Assembly: GCA_045576335.1 (NCBI GenBank)
Contig: JAZNGH010000002.1
Span: 1-42,444 of the forward strand
DNA length: 42,444 bases
Reading direction: 5' to 3'
DNA from: Scatosoma sp045576335
Lineage (GTDB): Bacteria; Bacillota; Clostridia; Christensenellales; Borkfalkiaceae
Position numbers and translations under genes: made by a program. This document shows positions 14,047 through 23,013 of this stretch, piece after piece. The stretch's first letter is position 1. Every line of letters begins with the position of its first letter. The notes under the pieces were generated by a model. It was not told the origin of the DNA. It saw only the letters and a program-made list of their open reading frames with translations, and searched no databases.

Positions 14047-14745
14047 TCAATCGCCAATTGTTTTCAAAATCCGCAAAATTTCCTCAAAACCGTGCGCCAC
14101 GTACGTAGGCGTAGCCTGACCAGTAATCGGTTTTTTGTGCGGATTAAACCAAATACTGTCGATCTTTGCATCGTTTGCCGCCCTAATATCCGCCGACAAG
14201 CTATCCCCTATCCAAACCGCGCGTTCTTTTTCAAAGCCGTCGATATGCGACAGCACGTACTGCGTATATTCTTTCGCGGGCTTATCAAAGCCCACCGTCT
14301 GTGAAACGAACGCGGCTTCGCATTTATCGTTCAAGCCCGAAATTGCGAAACGGGATTTTTGTATCCAAGCTGTACCATTGGTAACGATAAAAACCCTGCC
14401 CATTTCGTTCAAGGTCGCTAAAAACGCTTCCGCACCGTCCACGTAAACGGGATTATTTGCAATGAAATGCAGGTACCGACGGTTAAATTCTCCGCCGTCA
14501 ACGTGCTCGATACCAAGCTGCTTCAAAAACAACGGAAAACGCATTTCGTGCAATGTTTCGCGCGTCAATTCCTTTCTTTCCAAGCGTTCCCAAAGCCCGT
14601 CGTTGAGTATTTTGTATTCGACGGCGAAACGGTCTTGCCAAATCACGCCGAAATACGCGAACGCATCTTGAATTGCGTTTGCCGAAGCCTTGTGAAAATC
14701 AAGTATAGTATCGTCCGCGTCTACTAAAAATATATCCTTTTTCAT
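14047..14745 (-). CDS. HAD-family nucleotidase, YjjG type
   Basis: 232 residues. HAD motifs: DADDT (9-13, nucleophile Asp9 and acid Asp11), VTNGT (motif II), FDKPAKEYTQ with the motif III Lys, and IGDSLSADI (motif IV). The DADDTILDF start and helical cap fit the YjjG/YfnB group of pyrimidine nucleotide 5'-nucleotidases that remove non-canonical nucleotides. It starts 1 bp after the helD stop, so it is co-transcribed with helD. A small hairpin (TTGAGC...GCTCAA, about 14025-14050) overlaps its end and may terminate the operon. Confidence 0.85.
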   Translation of the reverse strand: MKKDIFLVDADDTILDFHKASANAIQDAFAYFGVIWQDRFAVEYKILNDGLWERLERKELTRETLHEMRFPLFLKQLGIEHVDGGEFNRRYLHFIANNPVYVDGAEAFLATLNEMGRVFIVTNGTAWIQKSRFAISGLNDKCEAAFVSQTVGFDKPAKEYTQYVLSHIDGFEKERAVWIGDSLSADIRAANDAKIDSIWFNPHKKPITGQATPTYVAHGFEEILRILKTIGD

Positions 14746-14746
14746 A

Positions 14747-17149
14747 TCACTCGTCCTTTGTTTTCATTTCTACGACGGCAAGGTCTTTAAGTGCGCGGGT
14801 ATACGCGATATACAGTTCGCTCGCAGAAAGTCCGTTGGGCACTACCGCGACGGAGGAAAATTCCAAGCCTTTACTTTCATAAACGGTCATAATATTGATT
14901 TTCGTGCGGGAAACCTTGCCCTTTTCGAAAAGGTCGTTATACGCCTTTCGCATCAATAGCGGCTTAACCGCCTCCGAGCAAATAATTGTTTTTAAGCCCT
15001 TTTTATCCTTAAAAAAGCCTGCTAGCATACGCGGCGATATATGCTCTACTTCCGGTCCGTCAAAACCGATAGGCTGCATATCTACGTCCAACGTATTTGA
15101 AACGTAATCCACGATTTGATTAGTATTGCGATAATTTTGGTTGAGCACGTAAGGGGTAAAATCCTCAAAAACCTGTTCCCAAGCCTTTACGCCGCGCCAA
15201 GGGGTCACGTTCTGTGCCAAATCTCCGAATACGTTAAACGCTGCCTTTTTATTGATTTTACGGAGCAAATCGTATTCACACGGTGAAATATCCTGTGCTT
15301 CATCCACGAATACGTACGAATATACGGGCGAAAGACGGTCGGTAAGCCCCGCGCATACCACGCAAAGCGCGTACGCATCCGAACGGTACATTTTTTTGGA
15401 GGTCATACCGTATTTTTTCTTGTATTTTTTTACGGTTTCACGGTAAAAATATCGTACGATATCGATAAAACCGTTTCCGCTACCGATTTCACAAAATTCC
15501 TTTTCCCCGCGAAGATAGCCGTAAAACTCGGCAAACGCGGTATTGCTTTCCCCGATTAGGCGCACTTTATCGGCAACGACGCCGACTTCGTCCACAAGTT
15601 CTTTTCGACGCGCTATGCGGTCTGCGTAAAGATAGACGTCTACGCCGCCTATGCGCTGACGGAAGCGTTTGAGGTCAAATATTTCCTTTTCCAAAGCAAT
15701 GCGAAGCTCCTCCAAGGAAGATTGTGCTTCGGCGACTATTCTTTCGGTATTACGGGCTACGAAGGACGCGCTCTTATAAAAAGAGGTCATTTGCCGATAA
15801 AAATAATCGGGAGCTTTTGCCCGCTCGCTTTGCAACGTTCCTTCTAAAAAGTCTTCTACGTCCAACAAGCAATTCATCAATTCGCGAAAAGGCTTGGTGT
15901 AATACAGTCCGCCCTCTTTGCGCTCCTTTATTTCGCCAAGGACGGCGCGGCGAACGCGCATAGACGCGTTTTTCACGCCCTCGTACGCCAAAAGCTGCTT
16001 TTTGCAAGCCGACAATATCGCCGCAATAAATTCCTTACATTCCGTAGCCGTAAATAAGCCGTATAAATCGTCGTACACCTTTTGCAGGCGTTTATTTACG
16101 TCCGCAACGAATTTAGGCGAGTATACGTAGGCAAGATATTCTTCGTTTTCTTTTTGCGCTTCGTCGATTTTGTCCGTCAAATCGATTTTTTCATTTTTAA
16201 GGACTTGTAAAAAATAGTCGTACGCCGTAAGCGTTTTTACGCGTTCAAGCTCCAAGATTTCCGCAAGCTCGTCAATAAAAGCGTTAAACGATTGACTGGG
16301 CGTAATCACCAAAACGTCGCGAGGCTTAATATCCTCGTTATTGTACATCAAATAACTCAAACGGTGTAGCATAACCATCGTTTTACCGCTACCCGCACAG
16401 CCCTGTAAAACGAAATTTGTTTTTTCGGGACAGGTGATAATCTCGTATTGCTTTTCCTGAATGGTTTGAATAATGTCTTTTACCGCCGCTTCCTCTTTAC
16501 GGTTTTTTATGATTTCGCGAAGAAAGGGGTCAAGTACGTTTTCCTCGTCGCGGTCAGCGATTTCCTCTGCGGAAAGATAATCTTTTAAGGACAAATACTC
16601 GTTCTTGAAATCCAAAACCCTACCGTCTTTCGTGCGGATCGCGCGGCGGAGAACGGTCTTATATTCGTATTCGTTAATCTTGAAATAGGAACAGCTCTTT
16701 TGATAATATCTACGGGCGAGCGGCGCGCGCCAATCCACGATTTCCAGTTTCACGTCGCCCTTTTTACCGATATAATAGCTGTTATATCCCTCGATATTGT
16801 CCACGAGGTCCATACGCGCAAAATACGGCTCGTCGAAAAAAGGACGAAAGGCGTTTATCTTTTCTTCCTGTCTTGCAATTTCCGCCATTAAAAGCGTAAT
16901 TTTATGGTAATTTTCCGCGGTATTCCGCTCCTTTTCCAAACGCTCTATCTCCGTTTTTGCCTCTTTCACGGCGTTTTTATGCGGACGAATATGCGCGATA
17001 CGCAACATTTGCATTACCGCGTTCACGCGAACGTCCTCGTAGTTTTTTTGCGCCTCGTCGTCTAAAAGAGAAAGAAACCACTCGTGATTACCCTCTTTCT
17101 TGGGATCGATAAGGGCTTTTAAGTTTTCAAAAGTTACCTTGTCTGCCAT
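14747..17149 (-). CDS. helD: HelD-type superfamily 1 helicase (RNA polymerase recycling)
   Basis: 800 residues. An N-terminal charged coiled coil (about 55-100, KNAVKEAKTEIERLEKER) forms the arm that HelD inserts into RNA polymerase. Next comes the IVDWRAPLARRYY segment typical of HelD, Walker A GCAGSGKT (250-257), Walker B VFVDEAQD, QNYRNT (motif IV) and the C-terminal MTVYESKGLEF and YIAYTRA motifs. HelD removes stalled RNA polymerase from DNA using ATP. Promoter at 17225-17253. The ribosome site before ATG is weak (AGAGAT). Confidence 0.9.
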   Translation of the reverse strand: MADKVTFENLKALIDPKKEGNHEWFLSLLDDEAQKNYEDVRVNAVMQMLRIAHIRPHKNAVKEAKTEIERLEKERNTAENYHKITLLMAEIARQEEKINAFRPFFDEPYFARMDLVDNIEGYNSYYIGKKGDVKLEIVDWRAPLARRYYQKSCSYFKINEYEYKTVLRRAIRTKDGRVLDFKNEYLSLKDYLSAEEIADRDEENVLDPFLREIIKNRKEEAAVKDIIQTIQEKQYEIITCPEKTNFVLQGCAGSGKTMVMLHRLSYLMYNNEDIKPRDVLVITPSQSFNAFIDELAEILELERVKTLTAYDYFLQVLKNEKIDLTDKIDEAQKENEEYLAYVYSPKFVADVNKRLQKVYDDLYGLFTATECKEFIAAILSACKKQLLAYEGVKNASMRVRRAVLGEIKERKEGGLYYTKPFRELMNCLLDVEDFLEGTLQSERAKAPDYFYRQMTSFYKSASFVARNTERIVAEAQSSLEELRIALEKEIFDLKRFRQRIGGVDVYLYADRIARRKELVDEVGVVADKVRLIGESNTAFAEFYGYLRGEKEFCEIGSGNGFIDIVRYFYRETVKKYKKKYGMTSKKMYRSDAYALCVVCAGLTDRLSPVYSYVFVDEAQDISPCEYDLLRKINKKAAFNVFGDLAQNVTPWRGVKAWEQVFEDFTPYVLNQNYRNTNQIVDYVSNTLDVDMQPIGFDGPEVEHISPRMLAGFFKDKKGLKTIICSEAVKPLLMRKAYNDLFEKGKVSRTKINIMTVYESKGLEFSSVAVVPNGLSASELYIAYTRALKDLAVVEMKTKDE

Positions 17150-17224
17150 ATACTATCTCTAATAATAACATATTTTCCAAAAAAATGAAAGGGTTTGACG
17201 TAAAATTTTTTTAATATTTTTATA

Positions 17225-17253
17225 ATTATAGGTCGTTTTTTATTTTTAGACAA
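17225..17253 (-). promoter_or_regulatory. Promoter of helD
   Basis: TTGTCT (17248-17253), 17 bp, TATAAT (17225-17230) on the minus strand; leader about 70 nt. It lies 47 bp past the argS stop, so helD can be read independently of argS. Confidence 0.6.
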
Positions 17254-17299
17254 GAAAACACGCCCCGTGAAACGAAGCGTTATCTGTTTTTAACGATTT

Positions 17300-19003
17300 T
17301 TACATTTTATCAGGAATACCGATACCGAGAAGCGCAAACGCGTTTTTCAGCGTTTGCAAAGTAGCGTTCGTAAGCGCAAGACGGAAATTCCTCGTTTTCT
17401 CATCCTCTGCCGCCAAAATCTTGCAATTAAAATAGAATTTATTAAATTTTTGCGCCGTATCTACTGCAAAACGTGCGATATACGAAGGCTCGTATTTTTC
17501 AGCGGCGGAATTAACCGCGTCGGGGAAGGTCGCCAACGCCTTCGCCAGCTCGATTTCCTCCAAGCATAACGTAGGAATTTCAAAGCTTTCCACCGCGCCG
17601 CCCTTTTGAAGCACGGAATTTGCCCTTGCACAAGTATATTGCACGTAAACGCTCGTTTCGCCGTCGAAATTCAGCACTTTATCGTAGGAAAAGACGATAT
17701 CTTTGATTTTATTATTATACAGCGCGCCGAATATGACCGCGCCTACGCCTACTTTCTTGGCAACCTCTGCTTTGTCCTCCAAATCGGGATTTTTCTCGTC
17801 TATAATCGTATACGCCTTTTCAATACACTTATTGATAACGTCCTCTAAAAATACCACGTTCCCTTTACGGGTGGACATAGTGCCCTCTTCCAAGGATACC
17901 ATACCGTACGCCACGTGCACAAGGTCCTTTGCCCAAGGCTTGCCCATCATTTCCAAAACCTTGAAAAATTGCTTAAAATGCAAATTTTGTTGGTAAGCCA
18001 CTACGTACAGACATTTGTCGAAATCGTACGTCGTCTTTCTATACGTTGCCGCTGCCATATCGCGCGTTGCATACAACGAGCTGCCGTCCGATTTCAAAAT
18101 AATGCAGGGCGGCATGCCGTATTCCTCCAAATCAACTACTTGCGCGCCGCGGCTTTCCGTCAGCAGTCCCTTTTCTTTCAGCTCGTCCACGACGGGCTGC
18201 ATTTTATCCGAATAAAAGCTTTCGCCAGCATAAGAATCGAAGCGGATATCCAGCATTTCATAGATTTTCTGAACGTCCTTTAAGGTCAGCTCCTTAAACC
18301 ACTTGAAAAGAGCCAAACATTCCTCGTCGCCTTGCTCGATTTTCTTGAAATACGCGCGCGCCTCATCGTCGTATTCGGGGTGTTCCTCCGCTTCTTTATG
18401 AAAACGGACGTATAACTCGTTCAAAGCGCGAATACCGCCTTTTTCTACGGTATCTTTATCGCCCCAACGCTTATATGCAGAAATGAGTTTCCCGAATTGC
18501 GTACCGTAATCGCCAAGGTGATTGATACCCACCGCCTTATAGCCCAAAAAATTAAAAATACGGTACAACGCGCCGCCAAGCACCGTCGTAGATAAATGTC
18601 CGATATGGAAAGGCTTTGCGATATTGATGGAAGAATAATCCAAGCAAACCGTTTTCCCCGCTCCCTCGTCAGACGCGCCGTAACGCTCCTTTTGCGAAAA
18701 AATCTTATCCAAGGCTTCCTTTACGAAACCGTCCTTGTTGATTTTGAAATTCAAATACCCGTTTACAGCCGAAACCTCCGAAAGTACTTTGTCAGACAAA
18801 ATAGTTACGTCTGACATAATACCGTTTTTCAAGTCCTCCGCAATCGCAACGGGGCTTTTGCGTAAAAGCTTGGCAAGCTTAAAGCAGGGCAAGGCATAAT
18901 CCCCCATTTCCGTGTTGGGAGGAAGAGAAATGAGCTCGTAAAGCTCGTCCTTTGTCATACCCTCTACGTTGATTTTTTCAGCAATATACTTCTTATAATC
19001 CAT
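17300..19003 (-). CDS. argS: Arginyl-tRNA synthetase
   Basis: 567 residues, usual length. N-terminal Add-1 domain (about 1-90), class I signature HIGH at 133-136 (PFHIGHLSTT), NHLGDYGTQFGKLI, the MSTRKGN loop in place of KMSKS, and a DALR anticodon-binding C-terminus (YVQYTCARANSVL...). It charges tRNA-Arg. GGA lies before ATG; promoter at 19037-19065, divergent from ychF. Confidence 0.97.
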   Translation of the reverse strand: MDYKKYIAEKINVEGMTKDELYELISLPPNTEMGDYALPCFKLAKLLRKSPVAIAEDLKNGIMSDVTILSDKVLSEVSAVNGYLNFKINKDGFVKEALDKIFSQKERYGASDEGAGKTVCLDYSSINIAKPFHIGHLSTTVLGGALYRIFNFLGYKAVGINHLGDYGTQFGKLISAYKRWGDKDTVEKGGIRALNELYVRFHKEAEEHPEYDDEARAYFKKIEQGDEECLALFKWFKELTLKDVQKIYEMLDIRFDSYAGESFYSDKMQPVVDELKEKGLLTESRGAQVVDLEEYGMPPCIILKSDGSSLYATRDMAAATYRKTTYDFDKCLYVVAYQQNLHFKQFFKVLEMMGKPWAKDLVHVAYGMVSLEEGTMSTRKGNVVFLEDVINKCIEKAYTIIDEKNPDLEDKAEVAKKVGVGAVIFGALYNNKIKDIVFSYDKVLNFDGETSVYVQYTCARANSVLQKGGAVESFEIPTLCLEEIELAKALATFPDAVNSAAEKYEPSYIARFAVDTAQKFNKFYFNCKILAAEDEKTRNFRLALTNATLQTLKNAFALLGIGIPDKM

Positions 19004-19036
19004 AATACTTTCCTTCGTTTTTCTTTTATCCTTAAT

Positions 19037-19065
19037 AATATATCATATTTTTTTAATTTCGGCAA
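19037..19065 (-). promoter_or_regulatory. Promoter of argS
   Basis: TTGCCG (19060-19065), 17 bp, TATATT (19037-19042) on the minus strand; leader about 30 nt, with no room for a T-box. Confidence 0.65.
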
Positions 19066-19093
19066 GTATTTTTCTATTTTGGGCAACTTTAAT

Positions 19094-19122
19094 TTGCCAA
19101 ATTTTGAATTTTGTATTATAAT
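19094..19122 (+). promoter_or_regulatory. Promoter of ychF
   Basis: TTGCCA (19094-19099), 17 bp, TATAAT (19117-19122), 44 bp before the ATG. Confidence 0.75.
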
Positions 19123-19166
19123 ATATGAGAAATTTCAATAAAAACGCAAAAAAGGAAGATATTTTT

Positions 19167-20282
19167 ATGAAACTCGGCGTCGTAGGACTCCCCAACGTAG
19201 GTAAATCCACTCTTTTCAATGCAATCACGCATGCCGGTGCAGAATGTGCAAACTACCCTTTCTGCACGATTGAACCCAACGTCGGCGTCGTTGCCGTACC
19301 CGACGAAAGACTTGACAAGCTCGCGGCTTTATACGACAGCAAAAAGGTTACGCCTGCCGTAATCGAATTCGTAGATATTGCGGGGCTCGTCAAAGGCGCG
19401 TCCAAGGGCGAGGGTTTGGGCAATAAATTCCTTTCCCATATCCGCGAGGTAGACGCAATCGTGCACGTCGTACGCTGTTTTGAGGACGCGAATATTACGC
19501 ACGTGGATAATAAAATAGACCCCGTAGACGATATCGAAACGATTAACCTTGAATTGATCATGTCGGATATGGAAGCCGTACAAAACAGAATGAATAAGGT
19601 AAAGGTTCAGGCGCGCGGCGGTTCGGATAAAAAAGCCGTGGAAGAATATGCTTTTTTGGAAAGACTGTACGCTTTCCTTGAAAGCGAAAAACCCGCCCGT
19701 AATTTTGAAATTACGAGCGAGGAAGAAGAATTTATGAAAAACTGTTTCCTCCTCACGACCAAACCCGTGATTTATGCGGCAAATATCAAGGAGGACGATA
19801 TGGGCAAGGACGAAAATTCTCTCCCCCACGTCGTTAAAGTCAAAGAGTTCGCCGTAAAAGAAGGCGCGGAGGTTTTGGTCATTTGTGCAAAGACGGAAGA
19901 AGAGCTTTCTCAAATGGAAGCGGAAGACAAAGCGTTGTTTATGGAGGAATTCGGTCTAGGCGAAAGCGGGCTTGACCGATTGATTAAAAAATCCTACGCG
20001 CTGTTGGGGCTTATTTCCTACCTTACGGCAGGCGAAAAGGAAACGCGCGCTTGGACGATTGTAAAAGGAACGAAAGCACCGCAAGCGGCGGGTAAAATCC
20101 ACACCGACTTTGAAAAAGGATTTATCCGTGCGGACGTGGTAAACTGGGAAATCCTGTTAAATCTCGGCTCGATTGCAGCTGCAAAAGCAGAGGGAAAAGT
20201 TCGGTCCGAAGGTAAAGAGTATATTATGCAAGACGGCGACGTCGTGGAATATTATTTCAACGTTTCCAAGAGCAATAAATAA
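19167..20282 (+). CDS. ychF: Redox-regulated ATPase/GTPase YchF (Obg family)
   Basis: 371 residues from ATG 19167 with AAAGGAAG upstream; the frame is open from 19125 but that start has no ribosome site. G1 motif GLPNVGKST (7-15), DIAGLVKGASKGEGLGN, and ANIKE in place of NKxD, the change that gives YchF its ATP preference. Coiled coil about 125-200; C-terminal TGS domain with TRAWTIVKGTKAPQAAGKIH and the ending VVEYYFNV. It is ribosome-associated and linked to stress responses. Single-gene unit. Confidence 0.96.
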   Translation: MKLGVVGLPNVGKSTLFNAITHAGAECANYPFCTIEPNVGVVAVPDERLDKLAALYDSKKVTPAVIEFVDIAGLVKGASKGEGLGNKFLSHIREVDAIVHVVRCFEDANITHVDNKIDPVDDIETINLELIMSDMEAVQNRMNKVKVQARGGSDKKAVEEYAFLERLYAFLESEKPARNFEITSEEEEFMKNCFLLTTKPVIYAANIKEDDMGKDENSLPHVVKVKEFAVKEGAEVLVICAKTEEELSQMEAEDKALFMEEFGLGESGLDRLIKKSYALLGLISYLTAGEKETRAWTIVKGTKAPQAAGKIHTDFEKGFIRADVVNWEILLNLGSIAAAKAEGKVRSEGKEYIMQDGDVVEYYFNVSKSNK

Positions 20283-20285
20283 TAC

Positions 20286-20328
20286 AATATGCACCCCAAA
20301 AGTTTGATTAACTTTTGGGGTGCATATT
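20286..20328. terminator. Bidirectional terminator between ychF and the kinase fusion
   Basis: 18-bp perfect inverted repeat (20286-20303 with 20311-20328, 7-nt loop). It lies 3 bp past the ychF stop and 10 bp past the end of the convergent gene, with short A/T tracts on both sides. Confidence 0.9.
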
Positions 20329-20338
20329 ATTTCACGCT

Positions 20339-21151
20339 TTATTTTTCAAAAAATTTGATAGCCTCCAACCAAGAAGCTTGTTCAACCTCATCAAACACGG
20401 AATTAAAAGCTACTTCTTGGGCAATTTGTATTCCCGTCATTAAAGAGGCAAGATAGCGGTGATGCCCGTCTACAATATATACCTTTCCATCTCGCACGGC
20501 TATCTTTACAGGAGGAAGAATCTCGCCGTTTTCTAATCTTTTCGCGTATTCATTTACGATAGTTTCATTGAATTCTTTAACGTTTTGCGTTGCGTATAAA
20601 TGCTTGGATACGCTTTCAAAATGAATTATATCTAAAACCAAACGCTTCGTTGTTTCCAAATCGTTGTTCGTTATAATATAATTATATTCGTGTTGATGGC
20701 TTTGTTCCATCTCGTATCTGCCAAGACGCTTTTCAATGTCCTTTTCTTTACGTTGCTTTAATCTCTCGACCAAAACCTCTTTGGAATCGACTTTCAAAAA
20801 GATAGTAACCAGTTTAATATCCGTTCCTATTCTATTCACCAAATTGTGCGTGCCTAACACGTCAATATCTTTTAATAAGATATTTTTTGTCTTTTGCTTT
20901 TCTTTTAATAATTTTTTCGACGTACCGTAATAGCAACCGTGTACTGTTTCATACTCGTAAAATTCATTCTCTGCGATTTTTTGTTCAAATTCCGCATTCG
21001 TTATAAAAAAATACGGATTGCCGTCGCTTTCCGTTTCTCGTTTCGCTCTTGTGGTGTAAGTGGGTAATAATTCAAATCCTTCTAATTTCAACAACTCTGA
21101 AATTACCGTATTTTTACCAACCCCGGAACCACCCGAAAAAATCACTAACAT
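20339..21151 (-). CDS. Guanylate-kinase-like domain fused to a ParB/Srx-like domain
   Basis: 270 residues. Residues 1-185 are guanylate-kinase-like: P-loop GGSGVGKN (7-14, Asn where Ser/Thr is usual), TTRAKRE (33-39), the GMP-loop Tyr in YYGT (74-77), KDIDVLG and a lid with repeated Arg. Residues 190-265 look like a ParB-superfamily domain: NEYAKRLENGEILPPVKIAV, then DGKVYIVDGHHRYLA with DGHHR at 228-232, a motif also found in the ParB-fold free-serine kinases SerK and SbnI. I do not know this architecture as a described enzyme. It is monocistronic with its own promoter and terminator, and AT-richer than its neighbours, which hints at acquisition. AAAGGA precedes ATG. Function unknown; a nucleotide- or phospho-transfer role is inference. 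Confidence 0.8.
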   Translation of the reverse strand: MLVIFSGGSGVGKNTVISELLKLEGFELLPTYTTRAKRETESDGNPYFFITNAEFEQKIAENEFYEYETVHGCYYGTSKKLLKEKQKTKNILLKDIDVLGTHNLVNRIGTDIKLVTIFLKVDSKEVLVERLKQRKEKDIEKRLGRYEMEQSHQHEYNYIITNNDLETTKRLVLDIIHFESVSKHLYATQNVKEFNETIVNEYAKRLENGEILPPVKIAVRDGKVYIVDGHHRYLASLMTGIQIAQEVAFNSVFDEVEQASWLEAIKFFEK

Positions 21152-21186
21152 ATCCTTTATTCCTTTGCTTCCTGTATTTTGATACC

Positions 21187-21215
21187 ATTATAACACAACG
21201 AAACAAAAAAAACAA
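21187..21215 (-). promoter_or_regulatory. Promoter of the kinase-ParB fusion gene
   Basis: TTGTTT (21210-21215), 17 bp, TATAAT (21187-21192) on the minus strand, 36 bp before ATG. The gene is thus separable from the long glycan gene train that ends at 21279. Confidence 0.7.
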
Positions 21216-21278
21216 GCATATTTTACGGATAAAAACAAAACTCACGGAATCGTCCTACGATTACGCTTATAAGCACGT

Positions 21279-22208
21279 CTAAACCTTTTTATCTTCTCCA
21301 TAGCTCCTCAAAAAAGCCGATAAAAACGCCTCGTTTTTACGTTCAATAATCCGCTTAAAAGCCCCGTAAACCACAGGAATTTTCGGTAGCTTGAAATCAA
21401 TTTTTCTCTTAATATCCTCTGAAAGAAAGGAATAAAGAACATTCCATCGTTTACTGATTCCACCAAACAACGTAATCTCGCAACGTTCTTTCCCGTATAC
21501 GTTATATACCCCTAAAAGTAAATTCTCAAAGTTGGAAACACATCTTCTTAATATGTTTTCCGAAATGCAATCTCCTTGCTCGTAACCCTTAAACACTAAC
21601 GGCGCAAACGAAGCCACGAACGATTTTCCTTTTATATAAACCTCTTTTACGATTTGGTTAGCAGTCGTGTTTCGCTCTTCTTCAAACAATTTCGTCAATA
21701 ACGTATTCTCGCCTCTGCCGTCGGCTTCGGATAATACAGCGTTAAGCACCTCGCGTCCAAGGTCGTACCCGCTCAACGAAAGGTCTATCATATATCCCCC
21801 GCCACCGATTAGTTTATGTATACCGTTTTTACGGAGATACCCAACGCTACCCGTGCCGATAATCACGATACATCCGTCGTAATCGTACGCCGAATCCAAG
21901 GCGATTTGTACGTCGCTGCAAACGTCCACGAAACCGACCTTATCAATCCCTTTAAGAGCTGCAATCAACTCGTCCTTGCACCCTGCAAAACCGACGCCCG
22001 AAAGCCCCATACATACGTCGACGTTTTCCGTGTCAATAGGCATATTTTGAGAAATGGCGCATACCATGTCTGCAATCATTTTCTCTTTTCCGATATCGTT
22101 CGGGTTAGAGCTGCCCCTGATTTCCCTTAAAACGACCGTTCCGAACGCGTCCGTCCATACGAATTCCGTTTTCGTTCCACCGCCGTCTACACCCACGTAA
22201 TATTTCAT
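21279..22208 (-). CDS. BadF/BadG-type amino-sugar kinase, MurK-like
   Basis: 309 residues. Actin-fold ATPase of the BadF/BadG/BcrA group: phosphate-1 motif VDGGGTKTE (8-16), ADP loop IIGTGSVGYL, and GGGGYMIDLSLSGYDLGRE. Clostridial MurK of this family phosphorylates MurNAc and GlcNAc; the ATGA overlap with murQ makes that job likely, giving MurNAc-6-P for the etherase. Glucosamine kinase is the alternative. It ends in TAG (21279-21281) with an in-frame TAA three codons later, so UAG readthrough would add only four residues. Last gene of the long minus-strand train. Confidence 0.82.
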   Translation of the reverse strand: MKYYVGVDGGGTKTEFVWTDAFGTVVLREIRGSSNPNDIGKEKMIADMVCAISQNMPIDTENVDVCMGLSGVGFAGCKDELIAALKGIDKVGFVDVCSDVQIALDSAYDYDGCIVIIGTGSVGYLRKNGIHKLIGGGGYMIDLSLSGYDLGREVLNAVLSEADGRGENTLLTKLFEEERNTTANQIVKEVYIKGKSFVASFAPLVFKGYEQGDCISENILRRCVSNFENLLLGVYNVYGKERCEITLFGGISKRWNVLYSFLSEDIKRKIDFKLPKIPVVYGAFKRIIERKNEAFLSAFLRSYGEDKKV

Positions 22209-23011
22209 TTTCTATAATCCTCAACAATCTCCACGATAGAGCGACCTTTGGAGAGTTCTGCCTTTGCACTATCAACGCCCATCCCCGTCAATGTGTCGCA
22301 AATTCTTGCCGCGCGGTCAAACAGCTTGATATTCGTCGGCGCAACGTTGACCATTAAATTTTCAATGACCTTGCCCGTACGTACCATAGATACGGTCGAG
22401 AGCATATTCAAGACCATTTTATGTGCCGTACCCGCTTTCAATCTTGTAGACCCCGTCACCACTTCCGCGCCCGTGTCCGTCAATATAGTCACCTCTGCCA
22501 CTTGGGAAATGCGGTTTATGGGATTACCCGTGAGCGCAACCGTATGCGCGCCCGTATCCCGCGCATATTCCAACGCGTCGTAAATATACGCCGCGTCGCC
22601 CGATACCGAAATACCCACTACCGTATCCTTATCCGAAAGACCGATATTTTTCATATCTTCTACACCGCGTATACCCTCGTCCTCCGCGCCTTCTGCTGCC
22701 TTGAACACCGCATTTCGCCCGCCCGCAATCACACCCAGCACCACTTCGTGCGGAATACCGAAAGTAGGCGGACATTCGCTTGCGTCCAAAACGCCCAAAC
22801 GACCCGAAGTGCCCGCTCCAACGTAAACGAGCCTACCGCCTTTATTTAAGGAGTCAACCACAAGGTCCACCGCACGTGCTATCTCGGGCAACGCCTTTTC
22901 TACCGCGTACGCAACCGTCTTATCCTCGTCGTTCATCAGCTTTACTGCCTCGTAGCTCGTCATTTTATCCAAATCCATAGATTTTGGATTTCTTTGTTCC
23001 GTGTTTTTCAT
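22205..23011 (-). CDS. murQ: N-acetylmuramic acid 6-phosphate etherase
   Basis: 268 residues from ATG 23011 (GAGGG 9 nt upstream; the longer frame to 23041 overlaps the previous gene). SIS-domain protein with TEQRNPKSMDLD at the start, GAGTSGRLGVLDASE (65-79, catalytic Glu79) and CPPTFG, a second SIS segment GISVSGDAAYIYDAL and STRLKAGTAHKMVLNM. It splits D-lactate from MurNAc-6-P to give GlcNAc-6-P in cell-wall sugar salvage. Start 2 bp after the preceding gene. Confidence 0.95.
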   Translation of the reverse strand: MKNTEQRNPKSMDLDKMTSYEAVKLMNDEDKTVAYAVEKALPEIARAVDLVVDSLNKGGRLVYVGAGTSGRLGVLDASECPPTFGIPHEVVLGVIAGGRNAVFKAAEGAEDEGIRGVEDMKNIGLSDKDTVVGISVSGDAAYIYDALEYARDTGAHTVALTGNPINRISQVAEVTILTDTGAEVVTGSTRLKAGTAHKMVLNMLSTVSMVRTGKVIENLMVNVAPTNIKLFDRAARICDTLTGMGVDSAKAELSKGRSIVEIVEDYRK

Positions 23012-23013
23012 AT

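Noticed and set aside
13372..14304. Long plus-strand open frame of 310 codons
   Set aside because: It lies antisense to parE and the HAD gene, lacks a ribosome site and family motifs, and is a shadow of their codon pattern.
17150..17300. T-box or other riboswitch near argS or helD
   Set aside because: The argS leader is about 30 nt and the helD leader about 70 nt; no T-box or conserved fold is recognisable.
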